Both the position numbers and the translations under genes were made by a program. Source: Anaerolineae bacterium (lineage in GTDB: Bacteria > Chloroflexota > Anaerolineae > Aggregatilineales > Phototrophicaceae). From it: DNA of 64,000 nucleotides. Below are positions 46,127-54,301 of this stretch, piece after piece; position 1 is the stretch's first letter, and every line of letters starts with the position of its first letter. The DNA lies in the NCBI GenBank assembly GCA_022841825.1, contig JALHQT010000001.1, positions 682,001 to 746,000 on the forward strand, given 5' to 3'. The notes beneath the pieces were generated by a model, which was given only the letters and a program-made list of their open reading frames with translations, was not told where the DNA came from and did no database searches.

Positions 46127-46954
46127 TCAGGGCAGAAGAACTTTCCCAACCTCGTTGGCGTACAGCAGCAGCAGCACCGCGGCGATGACGATGTAAGGAC
46201 CATACGGTAACGGCGTAGACCAACTGTACTGCCGCTGCGCCAGCGCATTCCAGATCAGCCATAAGATAGCGCCTGCCGCCCCGATGAACACGGTGATGAA
46301 CATTGCCAGGATCAGGGTCTGCCAACCGAGGATCAAGCCGACAATGGTCATCAGCATGACATCGCCATAGCCAAAAGCGACCGTATTCAGCTTGCGCTCG
46401 CGCATTTGGTTGGAGATGCTGACGAACAAGAACCCGCCCTGATAGAGGAGGAAAAACACCCCGAAGCCCACTCCCCCACCGATCAGCGCATTTACGAGTG
46501 TAGGTCCAAGCGGCTCGACCAGCGCATCAATCAGCGCAATAATGCCCATGGGGATAATCGTTACAAAGAGGATCAGCCGGTGCTCGACATCAATCACCGT
46601 GATCAGCATGAAGCCCGCAAGATAAGCCAACAAGAACACTAACCGCAGCAGGGTGTGCTGTTCGTCATCCACGCCCGCGACAACCGCAACCACGAAGAGT
46701 AAGCCAGTCCCGATTTCGGTCAGGGGATGACGCCACGACAGCTTACGCCCCTTGGGCGAAGCGCGTTTGCCAAGCAAAAATGCCAGAATACCCGACCAGG
46801 CTGATACAGCGCGCGGTTCATCATCTGGATAATGCGGCAGACGAAGCGCGCGGCGGCGCGGCAGGTCATCCGCGAGCGCATTTAAGACAATTCCGATCAA
46901 AAGACCTGCGATGAATACAGCGGGCAGCGGTAGCAAATACAAGATCGACTCCAA
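46127..46954 (-). CDS. Prepilin peptidase-like (A24) membrane protease
   Basis: 275 residues with seven to eight membrane helices. The two catalytic Asp contexts are TVIDVEHRLI and FGYGDVMLM (GxGD), and the N-terminal IGIVLNALADDLPRR replaces the usual GSFLNVVIxRLP. The cytosolic Cys-rich methyltransferase region of TFPP enzymes is absent, so it may only cleave. Substrates would be type IV pilin-like or archaellin-like signal peptides; none of those genes is in the window. Three bases from the JAMM gene. Confidence 0.75.
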   Translation of the reverse strand: MESILYLLPLPAVFIAGLLIGIVLNALADDLPRRRALRLPHYPDDEPRAVSAWSGILAFLLGKRASPKGRKLSWRHPLTEIGTGLLFVVAVVAGVDDEQHTLLRLVFLLAYLAGFMLITVIDVEHRLILFVTIIPMGIIALIDALVEPLGPTLVNALIGGGVGFGVFFLLYQGGFLFVSISNQMRERKLNTVAFGYGDVMLMTIVGLILGWQTLILAMFITVFIGAAGAILWLIWNALAQRQYSWSTPLPYGPYIVIAAVLLLLYANEVGKVLLP

Positions 46955-46957
46955 CGA

Positions 46958-47485
46958 TTATGGGGCTGGCACAGGTGGCGCGGGTGGAAGCAGCACCAAC
47001 GACAGCACAATCAGGATGATGACAGCCGTGAGCGCGCTCGCCAGCACAACGGCATTCCGATGCATATCAGGCTCGCGGACAGGCGGCATATCACCGATAT
47101 ACATCTCAACATGCTCGGCGCGTCCGTTTGCCAGCCGCCACGTAGTCAACGGCGGCTCACCGTTTAAGCCGATAATCAGATGCAGCGCTTCCGGATAAGC
47201 AGACTGGCGGATGTCCGTTTGCGACGGCATGGCGACACTACTGGGATGCGAGTGGTAGAAGCCAACCAGCGACATACCGCGTGCCTCTGTGGAAAACATC
47301 GCCCTCACGAATTCTCGATCATCCAGGCGATACGCAGTGCTGGGGTCGCCTGCACTGTTGCGCACCGGGATCACCTCAGTTACATCCGCGCCATGTCCTA
47401 CCAGCAGCCCGCACACCTCATAGGGCGCGCCCTCGCGAGCAAGGCGCATTAACTCCTTCACCAACTCCGGTCTGATCCACATCAT
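46958..47485 (-). CDS. JAMM/MPN metalloprotease domain with C-terminal membrane anchor
   Basis: 175 residues. JAMM site: Glu in YEVCGLLVG, HSHPSSVAMPSQTD (His-x-His-x10-Asp with the bridging Ser). A hydrophobic helix (about 145-167) followed by a Pro-rich end anchors the protein. Bacterial JAMM proteins cleave ubiquitin-like tails, ThiS/MoaD-like proteins or sulfur carriers; a membrane-anchored form is unusual. Its ATG overlaps the stop of the upstream gene, so the pair is probably one unit. Confidence 0.85.
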   Translation of the reverse strand: MMWIRPELVKELMRLAREGAPYEVCGLLVGHGADVTEVIPVRNSAGDPSTAYRLDDREFVRAMFSTEARGMSLVGFYHSHPSSVAMPSQTDIRQSAYPEALHLIIGLNGEPPLTTWRLANGRAEHVEMYIGDMPPVREPDMHRNAVVLASALTAVIILIVLSLVLLPPAPPVPAP

Positions 47486-47865
47486 CCGCCGTCGTCGTCC
47501 TCATCCGGGATATGATCAGGGATCTCGAATGCTTCGACGCGCGAATCCTGGGGCGGATTCCGGCTCTCGTAGAACAAGTCCGCTTCTACAGTGTAAAGCC
47601 CCTGTGGGTCGCCTTCCACACCACGCAGATGCATGGTGAATTCCATGTCAAAGTGCATGGTTTCGATGATGCTCAACTCCCCCACCAGCTTATCATCCGC
47701 ATTCCGAATACTGAGCAGAAGATTGGGACGCTCCAGAAACGGAGTCACCTGCACATGGATCAGAACACGCAGCCGATCCTCGTAAATTGCGACTTGCAGC
47801 GCCTCGATAGCGACTTCCTCGCGCGATTTTGGCGCATGTCCGAGCGGCAGTATTGGGATTTCCAT
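47482..47865 (-). CDS. Small conserved protein coupled to the JAMM gene
   Basis: 127 residues. Strand-rich central part (ALQVAIYEDRLRVLIHVQVTPFLERPNLLLSIRNAD... IIETMHFDMEFTMHL) resembling an immunoglobulin-like or bacterial beta-sandwich unit, acidic C-terminus (DDDGG). No family named. It overlaps the JAMM start by four bases and might be its substrate or adaptor; that is inference. A TATAAT ends eight bases upstream of the ATG, so the transcript may be nearly leaderless. Confidence 0.55.
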   Translation of the reverse strand: MEIPILPLGHAPKSREEVAIEALQVAIYEDRLRVLIHVQVTPFLERPNLLLSIRNADDKLVGELSIIETMHFDMEFTMHLRGVEGDPQGLYTVEADLFYESRNPPQDSRVEAFEIPDHIPDEDDDGG

Positions 47866-47872
47866 GTTTTCG

Positions 47873-47878
47873 ATTATA
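47873..47878 (-). promoter_or_regulatory. -10-like TATAAT very close to the start codon
   Basis: TATAAT on the minus strand with its downstream edge eight bases from the ATG at 47865. Either a leaderless transcript or a chance match; a GAGGAT just upstream could act as a Shine-Dalgarno if transcription starts further back. Confidence 0.3.
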
Positions 47879-47949
47879 TCCTCTAGTCCTCAATCACTTT
47901 CCATGAGCTTTAGTGCTGGACGCCATCGAGCGAATTCCTACCCGAACTC

Positions 47950-48756
47950 CTATTCATCAAACTGGTAGGTTGCCTCTGCGTAGTAGCGAATCTGACGGCG
48001 CGCGAGCTTCTCATGTATCCATTCCGCCAGAGCCGCGTTCTTCCCTTCCAGCGATTCTGAACCACGCAGCGCAGCCATCGGATAATTCACGCGAACTGCG
48101 CGCCCATGGACGATGTGACGGCTGACTCCGGGGGGAAGGAAATCGCGCGATTTTGCCGCATCGAGAATATCCTGCGGCGCGAGCGAAGGAAACCGTATTA
48201 CGGCACAAGCGTCGCGGTACAAAGCCCACAGCGCACTCGTGTCACCCAGTGCACTGCGATGGAGCGTCGCCTGGCGCTGGTATATCGACACAAAGCCTCG
48301 CACAACATCATGTGCTGGGGACCGCGTTCCAAACAAGGCATACTCGCTTCCATCCGGCAGTGCCACCGCCGCCAGCGCATGAGCATGTGCACCCTGCACC
48401 AACTGTGCGCCAGTCAGCATCGCCGCTTGTGATAACAACGCTTCCGAAGCCCAGTTTCCAACAATGTGGCTCCATGTGCCAAGTTCGACCCACCCACTCT
48501 CGTATGAGACCACCTGGACAAGAATATGGGGATAACCGAGATGCGAAAACGCATGAAAGCGATTCGCACCATCCAGAATGACGAAATTTTCGCCCAACGG
48601 TGCCACCACCGGCGGGTTGATCATCAGTGGCTCGTGGCGCAGGCGTTCGGCAAGGGGTTCGAACCGCTGTGAGTCGTGTTCTTCGTGCGGAAGCAGGCTG
48701 TTCGTGGGTACAATACGCAGCTCAGGCTGCGGAGCATCCAGGTAGAGGGTTTTCAT
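47950..48756 (-). CDS. ParB/Srx-fold protein related to SbnI/SerK
   Basis: 268 residues. N-terminal half has the ParB-like pattern HEEHDSQRFEPLAERLRHEPLMINPPVVAPL and VILDGANRFHAFSHLGYPHILVQVV, equivalent to the DGHHR motif of SbnI/SerK free-serine kinases and of ParB/Srx nucleotide-binding proteins. The His pair is replaced by Ala-Asn here. The C-terminal half (about 100-268) is a separate helical/strand region with no recognised family. It may be a nucleotide-dependent small-molecule kinase or a regulator. Divergent from a Nudix gene. Confidence 0.55.
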   Translation of the reverse strand: MKTLYLDAPQPELRIVPTNSLLPHEEHDSQRFEPLAERLRHEPLMINPPVVAPLGENFVILDGANRFHAFSHLGYPHILVQVVSYESGWVELGTWSHIVGNWASEALLSQAAMLTGAQLVQGAHAHALAAVALPDGSEYALFGTRSPAHDVVRGFVSIYQRQATLHRSALGDTSALWALYRDACAVIRFPSLAPQDILDAAKSRDFLPPGVSRHIVHGRAVRVNYPMAALRGSESLEGKNAALAEWIHEKLARRQIRYYAEATYQFDE

Positions 48757-48850
48757 GGTTATCAGCCATCGGTAATAAATCTGAAACGATTATAGCGCCG
48801 CTTGCGGATTAGCAGCCATTTCATCAGCAAACGCAGGGATAACGCCACCC

Positions 48851-49360
48851 ATGGGAGCTTCTGACCAAGGCGCGACTCAGATTGACGGGCGCTGGCTCAC
48901 CAGCAATCGAACGCTCTGCTTTCTACGCTGCGAAGACGACATCCTTCTTCTCAAGCGCTCGCTGAAGACGCGCATCTTCCCCGGTCGTTTCAATGGGGTC
49001 GGAGGGCACCTGGAACGCGGCGAGGACCCGCTCACAGGCGCTCGGCGGGAGATTCTTGAGGAGACAGGCATCCATATAAACGACCTCACGCTTCGTGCCA
49101 TCTACGCCATCGATGCGGGAGAAGCGGTCGGCATTATCGTCTACGTATTTCTAGGGACTGTCACGCAGCGCCAGGTCGTCGATAGTGACGAAGGGAAGCT
49201 GCACTGGGTGCCAATCAAAGCGCTGCCTGGCTACCCCCTCGTCGACGACCTCTATCAGGTGCTGCCGCGCATCCTCGATCAGCCAGCAGGGACAAACCCA
49301 CTCTTCATCCAGATGCGCTACAATGAGTCGGACGATCTCGTCCTCCAGTTTATCGAGTAA
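48851..49360 (+). CDS. Nudix hydrolase (MutT/8-oxo-dGTP-like)
   Basis: 169 residues. Nudix box GVGGHLERGEDPLTGARREILEETGI (complete G-x5-E-x7-REUxEExGU). N-terminal strand ...LCFLRCEDDILLLKRS, C-terminal WVPIKALPGYPLVDDLYQVLPRI. Likely hydrolyses a nucleoside triphosphate or dinucleotide. Start at the ATG 48851; gene order continues with two small genes and a HAD hydrolase. Confidence 0.9.
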   Translation: MGASDQGATQIDGRWLTSNRTLCFLRCEDDILLLKRSLKTRIFPGRFNGVGGHLERGEDPLTGARREILEETGIHINDLTLRAIYAIDAGEAVGIIVYVFLGTVTQRQVVDSDEGKLHWVPIKALPGYPLVDDLYQVLPRILDQPAGTNPLFIQMRYNESDDLVLQFIE

Positions 49361-49366
49361 CGATTG

Positions 49367-49807
49367 ATGCCAGACCATCGCCCCGCGCCCCAGGTGCGCT
49401 ATGTGCCCGCAGCGCCCCAAAAAACACCCGCTCGTAAGACGATTGTGCGCGCGGTGTTCGTCGCGCTCTGGTTGCTAATTCTGCTCATACCCGGATTCTT
49501 TATCTGGATGGTGATTAACGGCGAGTTCACGCTCTCACTGGGCAGCACCCCAGAGCAGAAGCTGCGCGTCTGGCTCGTCAGTGAAATTCGTGAGCGGGGT
49601 TTCGGCATCTCGACAGGCAGCGTCGCCTCACAGACTGAAACCGATGTCTGCGTTCAAACCGACCTTCGCTATCTGCTGTGGCAGGGATCGCAGGCACCAT
49701 CTACCTATTGTGAATGCTTCACGCGGACAACTGCCGAAGACACATGGTCATACAACGGGGGATGGGAAGGCATGTGCAGCGTCCCCCCACAGGAGCCTGA
49801 ATCGTGA
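49367..49807 (+). CDS. Single-pass membrane protein of unknown function
   Basis: 146 residues: basic N-terminus (about 1-28), one membrane helix (about 30-52), external part of about 90 residues with four Cys (in TDVCVQTD, STYCECF and GMCSV) that may form disulfides, and LRVWLVSEIRERG helix. No family recognised. A TTG directly before the ATG is an alternative start. Overlaps the HAD gene by four bases. Confidence 0.6.
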   Translation: MPDHRPAPQVRYVPAAPQKTPARKTIVRAVFVALWLLILLIPGFFIWMVINGEFTLSLGSTPEQKLRVWLVSEIRERGFGISTGSVASQTETDVCVQTDLRYLLWQGSQAPSTYCECFTRTTAEDTWSYNGGWEGMCSVPPQEPES

Positions 49808-50457
49808 GCAAGATCGCATTTTTCGACATCGACGGCACGATGATCACCGAAAGCATTTGGGATTATTTCCTGCGCCAACCGGAAATCGCACCCCAAAAGC
49901 GCGGCGTGTACGCCCGATTCCTCCCCACATTTGCCGCACGAAAGATTGGCATCCTCAAAGAGGCGAATTTTCGTGAAGCGTGGGTGCGCGAGATGGCACG
50001 CCTGATGAAGGGGTGGTCGCGCCAGCGTGTGGACGAACTTTTCGACCGCATCGTCTTTCACGAGTTTGGCGACCGCTTTCGCGCAGACGTCGCCGCCCGC
50101 GTCCGCGAACACACGACCAGCGGTGACCGCGTCGTCCTGGTCAGTGGCATGTTCGATGGCTTCGCACAGCGCTTCTCCAAATTGATCGGTGCAGAGGCAG
50201 GGCTGGGCACGGTGCTCGGTTATGCGCACGACACATGCACGGGCGCAATCGAAGGACGGGGTTGCGCGGGCGACGCAAAGCCCGATTTCATGCGCCGTTA
50301 TCTGGCAGATCATGACCTCACCAGCACACATGGTTATGCTGACAGCTATTCGGATGTTCCTATGCTGACTGCTGTAGGGACGCCCATCGCAACGTATCCC
50401 GACGACCAGCTCCGTGCCCACGCCCTGGCACACGGCTGGGCAATTTTTCCGAGGTAG
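49804..50457 (+). CDS. HAD-superfamily phosphatase, SerB/IB subfamily
   Basis: 217 residues, GTG start overlapping the previous stop (GTGA). Motif I FFDIDGTMI, motif II VVLVSGM, motif III Lys in GDAKPDFM, motif IV YADSYSDVPML. The helical cap between I and II fits class IB (SerB, phosphoserine- or lipid-phosphatase-like). Substrate unknown. Confidence 0.85.
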   Translation: MSKIAFFDIDGTMITESIWDYFLRQPEIAPQKRGVYARFLPTFAARKIGILKEANFREAWVREMARLMKGWSRQRVDELFDRIVFHEFGDRFRADVAARVREHTTSGDRVVLVSGMFDGFAQRFSKLIGAEAGLGTVLGYAHDTCTGAIEGRGCAGDAKPDFMRRYLADHDLTSTHGYADSYSDVPMLTAVGTPIATYPDDQLRAHALAHGWAIFPR

Positions 50458-50460
50458 CGG

Positions 50461-50769
50461 ATGGATCTTTCACAAATACTTCAACCGGGAAGCATTGTCA
50501 GTCTCGTCGTGATCTGTGTCGTGATCTTCATCATAGGGGCGATCCTTGGCTTTGTCGTGAACTTCCTGGGTTCGATCCTTGGCGTGATTGGCAGCACGTT
50601 TGGCTTGTTCACCGATTTTCTTGCCGGCGGACCGGTCGTCTGGTGCGGCTGCGTCGTCGGGATCGTCATCCTGGCGTTATGTGCCATCAGCATTGTCGGC
50701 GTTGGCACCATGCTCTCGTCATGCGGCACCCCAGAGGCAATCAATCTGTGCAGGCTTTTTGGCGGTTAA
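50461..50769 (+). CDS. Small membrane protein of unknown function
   Basis: 102 residues, three hydrophobic stretches (about 13-40, 42-55 and 58-85), Cys-rich near the end (WCGCVVG, SSCGTP, CRLFGG). GAGG six bases before the ATG, three bases after the HAD stop. No family recognised. Confidence 0.55.
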   Translation: MDLSQILQPGSIVSLVVICVVIFIIGAILGFVVNFLGSILGVIGSTFGLFTDFLAGGPVVWCGCVVGIVILALCAISIVGVGTMLSSCGTPEAINLCRLFGG

Positions 50770-50776
50770 ACCCAGG

Positions 50777-51853
50777 CTACTCGGCATCGCGCTCGATGAT
50801 GCCGCCACCCAGTACCTCATCGCCGCAGTAGAGAACCGCGCCCTGACCAGGTGTGATGTCGCGCAGCGGATCATCAAAGTCAGCCTGAATACGGGCATCG
50901 GACAAGAGCCTGATGCGCGCATGCACTGGCTTCGCCTTATAGCGTATCTTGACATCGGCATCGAACTCCCCGTCCGGTGCAGAACCCGCTACCCAGCTCA
51001 TCTGCCCAGCCGTGAGGCTGCGTCGCCCCAACTCATCGGCGTTGCCGACGACCAGCGCGTTACGATACGGGTTCATGCCAATCACGAACAGTGGCTCGCG
51101 CGCGGTAACCCCTAATCCCTTACGCTGTCCAATCGTGTAGTTCGACAATCCTTGATGCTCACCAATCACACTGCCGTCTTTGCGGACGATGGGTCCAGGA
51201 GTCATGATTTCCGGCGCGTGTTCACGCAGAAACCGCCTGTAGTCACCATCGCCGAGAAAGCATAAATCCTGGCTGTCGCCCTTACTCGCCGTCGGCAGCC
51301 CGAAGCGTGCCGCAATCTCACGCACTTGCGGTTTTGGATACACCCCTACAGGGAACAGCACCCGGCTCAACTGCGCCTGTCCCATCACGCTCAGGACATA
51401 ACTCTGGTCTTTGGCGTCGTCCAGCCCCTTGAGCAGGGCAAATCGGTCTTCACGGCGTTCGATGCGCGCGTAATGTCCGGTTGCCAGGTAGTCGGCATCC
51501 AGCGCGAGCGCGTTCCGCAGCAGCCAGTCAAAGCGAATATGACGATTGCATTCCATGCAGGGCATCGGCGTTACGCCCTGGCGATGTCCTTCGACGAAGA
51601 AATCGACGATCCTGTCATGAAACACATCGCGCGTGTCCAGCACATGAAATGGAATCCCAAGCCTACTGGCAATTCGGCGCGCATCCGCCATCTGATCAGG
51701 TGTGCAACAGCGGTTATGGACGCGCCCGCCGACGGTCGCCTCCGACCACAGGCGCATCATCATCCCGATGACCTCGTGACCTTGTTCTACCAGGAGGGCA
51801 GCAGCGACCGAGCTATCCACCCCGCCGCTCATCGCAACGACTACGCGTGCCAC
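50777..51853 (-). CDS. mnmA: tRNA 2-thiouridylase MnmA
   Basis: 358 residues from the GTG at 51853, four bases after the desulfurase stop. PP-loop MSGGVDSSVAA, catalytic Cys in MPCMECNRHIRFDWLL, second Cys in KGDSQDLCFLGDGDY, GLSNYTIGQRKGLG and C-terminal beta-barrel. It thiolates U34 of Lys, Glu and Gln tRNAs using ATP and persulfide sulfur. The adjacent desulfurase probably supplies the sulfur, a pairing found in many bacteria. Confidence 0.97.
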   Translation of the reverse strand: MARVVVAMSGGVDSSVAAALLVEQGHEVIGMMMRLWSEATVGGRVHNRCCTPDQMADARRIASRLGIPFHVLDTRDVFHDRIVDFFVEGHRQGVTPMPCMECNRHIRFDWLLRNALALDADYLATGHYARIERREDRFALLKGLDDAKDQSYVLSVMGQAQLSRVLFPVGVYPKPQVREIAARFGLPTASKGDSQDLCFLGDGDYRRFLREHAPEIMTPGPIVRKDGSVIGEHQGLSNYTIGQRKGLGVTAREPLFVIGMNPYRNALVVGNADELGRRSLTAGQMSWVAGSAPDGEFDADVKIRYKAKPVHARIRLLSDARIQADFDDPLRDITPGQGAVLYCGDEVLGGGIIERDAE

Positions 51854-51857
51854 TAGC

Positions 51858-53030
51858 TTATCCCCGGTGACTAAACTTGCGGACTTTTTCGACACATTCC
51901 GAGATGACCCGGACTGCGTACTCAACGTCGTCGGCGGTGGTATGCACGCCGACCGAAAGGCGGAGGCTGCTCGACGCCAGCTTGCGATCAAATCCCATCG
52001 CCAGCAGGACGCCGCTCGGCTCTGGGTTGCCCGTCTTGCAGGCGCTGGCGCTGCTGGCGGCGATGCCCTTCAGATCAAGGTGCAAAAGAAGCATATTCGC
52101 ATCCACACCGTCGAATACGAAGCTGGCGTGAGCCGGCAGACGCTGGGTCCGGTGCCCTGTAAGCATCGCGCCCGACGTTGTCGCCAGAATGCCATCAATC
52201 AGCCCATCACGCATCTGGCGGTAGTGTGTAGCTCGGGCATCATGCTCCTGGTATGCCAGTTCCAGCGCAAGCGCCATCCCGACAATGCCAGGCGTGTTCA
52301 GTGTTCCAGCACGCCGCCCCTCTTCATGACTGCCTCCGCTCTGGCTCGGCACAAGCTGAATGCCATTGCGCACATAGAGCGCGCCAACCCCTTTGGGTCC
52401 ATAAAACTTATGGGCGCTGATGCTCATCATGTCCACGCCAAGAGTCTGCACGTCCAGTGTCAACTGCCCCGCAGCCTGCACTGCGTCGGTGTGGAAGAGT
52501 GCGCCACGCTCATGGGACTGCTCGGCGAGCTGGGGGATCGGCTGAACACTACCCACTTCATTGTTGGCATACATAATGCTCGCCAGCGCCGTAGACTCGC
52601 TTAGGCTATCAGCGAACACCTCAACGTCAATCATGCCTTCAGCATCTACAGGCACAATCGTTTGCTCAAACGCCATCAAATCTGCAAGCTGTCCGACTGT
52701 CCTGATGACTGCGCTGTGCTCGACCGGGCTTGTCACGAGGTGTGTGCGCCCGCCGTGCTCACGCGCCCACCACGCGGCACCGCGCACCGCAAGATTATCG
52801 CTTTCCGAACCACCGCTGGTGAAGACAACTTCCCCAGGTGAGCAGGCGAGAATCTTTGCAATACGCTCACGTGCGTCTTCAATGGCATGTTCCGCGCGCT
52901 GACCAATGCTGTGGGCGGAATGGCTGTTTCCATAAATCTCACCGAAGAATGGCAGCATCGCTTCAACCACCCGAGGATCGGTAGGGGTCGTGGCGGCATT
53001 ATCCAGATATATAGAGCGCGGTATATTCAT
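51858..53030 (-). CDS. iscS: Cysteine desulfurase, IscS/NifS family (paired with mnmA)
   Basis: 390 residues. PLP enzyme: N-terminal YLDNAATTP, PLP Lys in ISAHKFYGPKGVGALYVR, catalytic Cys loop ASSASACKTGNPEPSGVLLAMG. It removes sulfur from cysteine as a persulfide. The stop is four bases from the mnmA start, so it is most likely the sulfur donor for tRNA thiolation. A second family member lies in the nad cluster at 60.2-61.4 kb. Confidence 0.95.
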   Translation of the reverse strand: MNIPRSIYLDNAATTPTDPRVVEAMLPFFGEIYGNSHSAHSIGQRAEHAIEDARERIAKILACSPGEVVFTSGGSESDNLAVRGAAWWAREHGGRTHLVTSPVEHSAVIRTVGQLADLMAFEQTIVPVDAEGMIDVEVFADSLSESTALASIMYANNEVGSVQPIPQLAEQSHERGALFHTDAVQAAGQLTLDVQTLGVDMMSISAHKFYGPKGVGALYVRNGIQLVPSQSGGSHEEGRRAGTLNTPGIVGMALALELAYQEHDARATHYRQMRDGLIDGILATTSGAMLTGHRTQRLPAHASFVFDGVDANMLLLHLDLKGIAASSASACKTGNPEPSGVLLAMGFDRKLASSSLRLSVGVHTTADDVEYAVRVISECVEKVRKFSHRG

Positions 53031-53071
53031 CGAAAGGTGCCTTATTCACGAACTTACCCGCGTATTTTACC

Positions 53072-53644
53072 TCAGTTTCGGGCGATGACGTGATGCTGGC
53101 GACAGCGCGGCTCATATGCCTCTTCCGCGCCGACTTTGATGATCGGGTCATCATAGCGCGCAGGCTGCCCGTTGACGAGGCGTTGAGTGCGACAAGCAGG
53201 ATTGCCACAGACCATACAGATCGCCTGGAGTTTCACCACTTCTTCCGCGCGGCACATCAGCGTTGGAATTGCGCCGAAAGGTTCGCCTCGGAAATCGGTA
53301 TCCAAGCCTGCCGCGATGACACGAACACCCCGTTCTGCAAGCTGGTCGATCACTGCGCTGATGCCCAGGTCGAAAAACTGAACCTCGTCGATGGCGACAA
53401 CGGTCGTACCAGGGCTGACCATCTGCAGCAGATCCCCCGACTCGCGCACGGGAGTTGCCTCGATGTTTTGCCCACTGTGGCTGATGACACGCACCTCGTC
53501 ATAGCGCGTATCCAGACTGTGCTTGAACACCTGCACAGTCTGCCGCGCAATCACTGCGCGTCGCACGCGGCGGATCAGCTCCTCAGTCTTGCCACAGAAC
53601 ATGCTGCCGCAAATGACTTCAACACGCCCGCTGTGATGAATCAT
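53072..53644 (-). CDS. tdk: Thymidine kinase (type II)
   Basis: 190 residues from the ATG at 53644, which has GGGGGAA upstream. P-loop [19 protein letters not shown], lasso with [26 protein letters not shown] and zinc-binding Cys in [13 protein letters not shown]...PRCRQHH. It phosphorylates thymidine in salvage. Between the desulfurase and the rpmE terminator. Confidence 0.96.
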   Translation of the reverse strand: MIHHSGRVEVICGSMFCGKTEELIRRVRRAVIARQTVQVFKHSLDTRYDEVRVISHSGQNIEATPVRESGDLLQMVSPGTTVVAIDEVQFFDLGISAVIDQLAERGVRVIAAGLDTDFRGEPFGAIPTLMCRAEEVVKLQAICMVCGNPACRTQRLVNGQPARYDDPIIKVGAEEAYEPRCRQHHVIARN

Positions 53645-53671
53645 GGCTTCCCCCTGAGGATGAATTGGCAC

Positions 53672-53747
53672 AAAAAAGCAGCCTTCAGTAATGGTCTATC
53701 GCCGGGCACTCCTCGCCCAGACACGACAGCCAAAGACCGAAAGCTGC
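53672..53747 (-). terminator. Branched terminator after rpmE, ahead of tdk
   Basis: On the minus strand an outer stem (53739-53747 with 53678-53686, one G-U pair), a middle stem GGTCT/AGACC (53734-53738 with 53693-53697) and an inner GGGC/GCCC (53715-53718 with 53704-53707) precede TTTTTT (53672-53677). It ends the ribosomal-protein transcript or attenuates tdk. Confidence 0.55.
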
Positions 53748-53773
53748 ATTCGACTGGCGTACGACTGCCAGCG

Positions 53774-54250
53774 TTATTCTGCGGTTTCGCCTTCTGACGC
53801 AGCGACCTTATAGCCCTTGTCGCGCAGTTGGCGCTTCACATCTGCAATCAGCTTGGCATTGATACCAGGGATCTCGGTGAGCGCACCTTCTCCGTCGCCC
53901 TCAACGCGGCTCAGGAAATCACCAGCGGTCTTGATACCGTTGTCCGCCAGGGTCTTGATATAGCGCGAGTTCAATTCAAGCTGCTCAATTGGGAATGTGA
54001 GCGGTGTCTTTGAGGCGGCGCGCTGTTCAGCTTCCGAGCGCTTGCTATCGCGCACCTGAAGCTTACGGATGAAGCGATCAATCTGACCTTCTGTATCGAC
54101 AATGCGCTGCTCGCCGGTGTAGAAGGGATGGCACGCAGAACAAATATCTGTGCGAATTTCAGCGACTGTTGCGCCGGTCGTCCAGGAATTACCACAGGCA
54201 CAAACCACATTTGCCTGCGGGAACCATTCAGGATGGAGCTTTTCTTTCAT
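53774..54250 (-). CDS. rpmE: Ribosomal protein L31 with C-terminal helix-hairpin-helix extension
   Basis: 158 residues, about twice the usual 66-70. L31 itself (1-70) has the zinc-binding CACG (Cys17, Cys19) and CSAC (Cys37, Cys40) plus HPFYTGEQRIVDTEGQIDRFIRK. Residues about 85-148 are an added domain, IEQLELNSRYIKTLADNGIKTAGDFLSRVEG...LTEIPGINAKLIADVKRQLRDKGY, which closely resembles the helix-hairpin-helix fold of the RNA polymerase alpha C-terminal domain. The tail could bind DNA, rRNA or RNA polymerase. It follows rpmA and rplU in the same direction. Confidence 0.93.
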   Translation of the reverse strand: MKEKLHPEWFPQANVVCACGNSWTTGATVAEIRTDICSACHPFYTGEQRIVDTEGQIDRFIRKLQVRDSKRSEAEQRAASKTPLTFPIEQLELNSRYIKTLADNGIKTAGDFLSRVEGDGEGALTEIPGINAKLIADVKRQLRDKGYKVAASEGETAE

Positions 54251-54301
54251 CGTTTCCTCTTCTTGCGCTGTGCTGCAATAGGTCACAGCGCGCTGGTAAG
54301 A

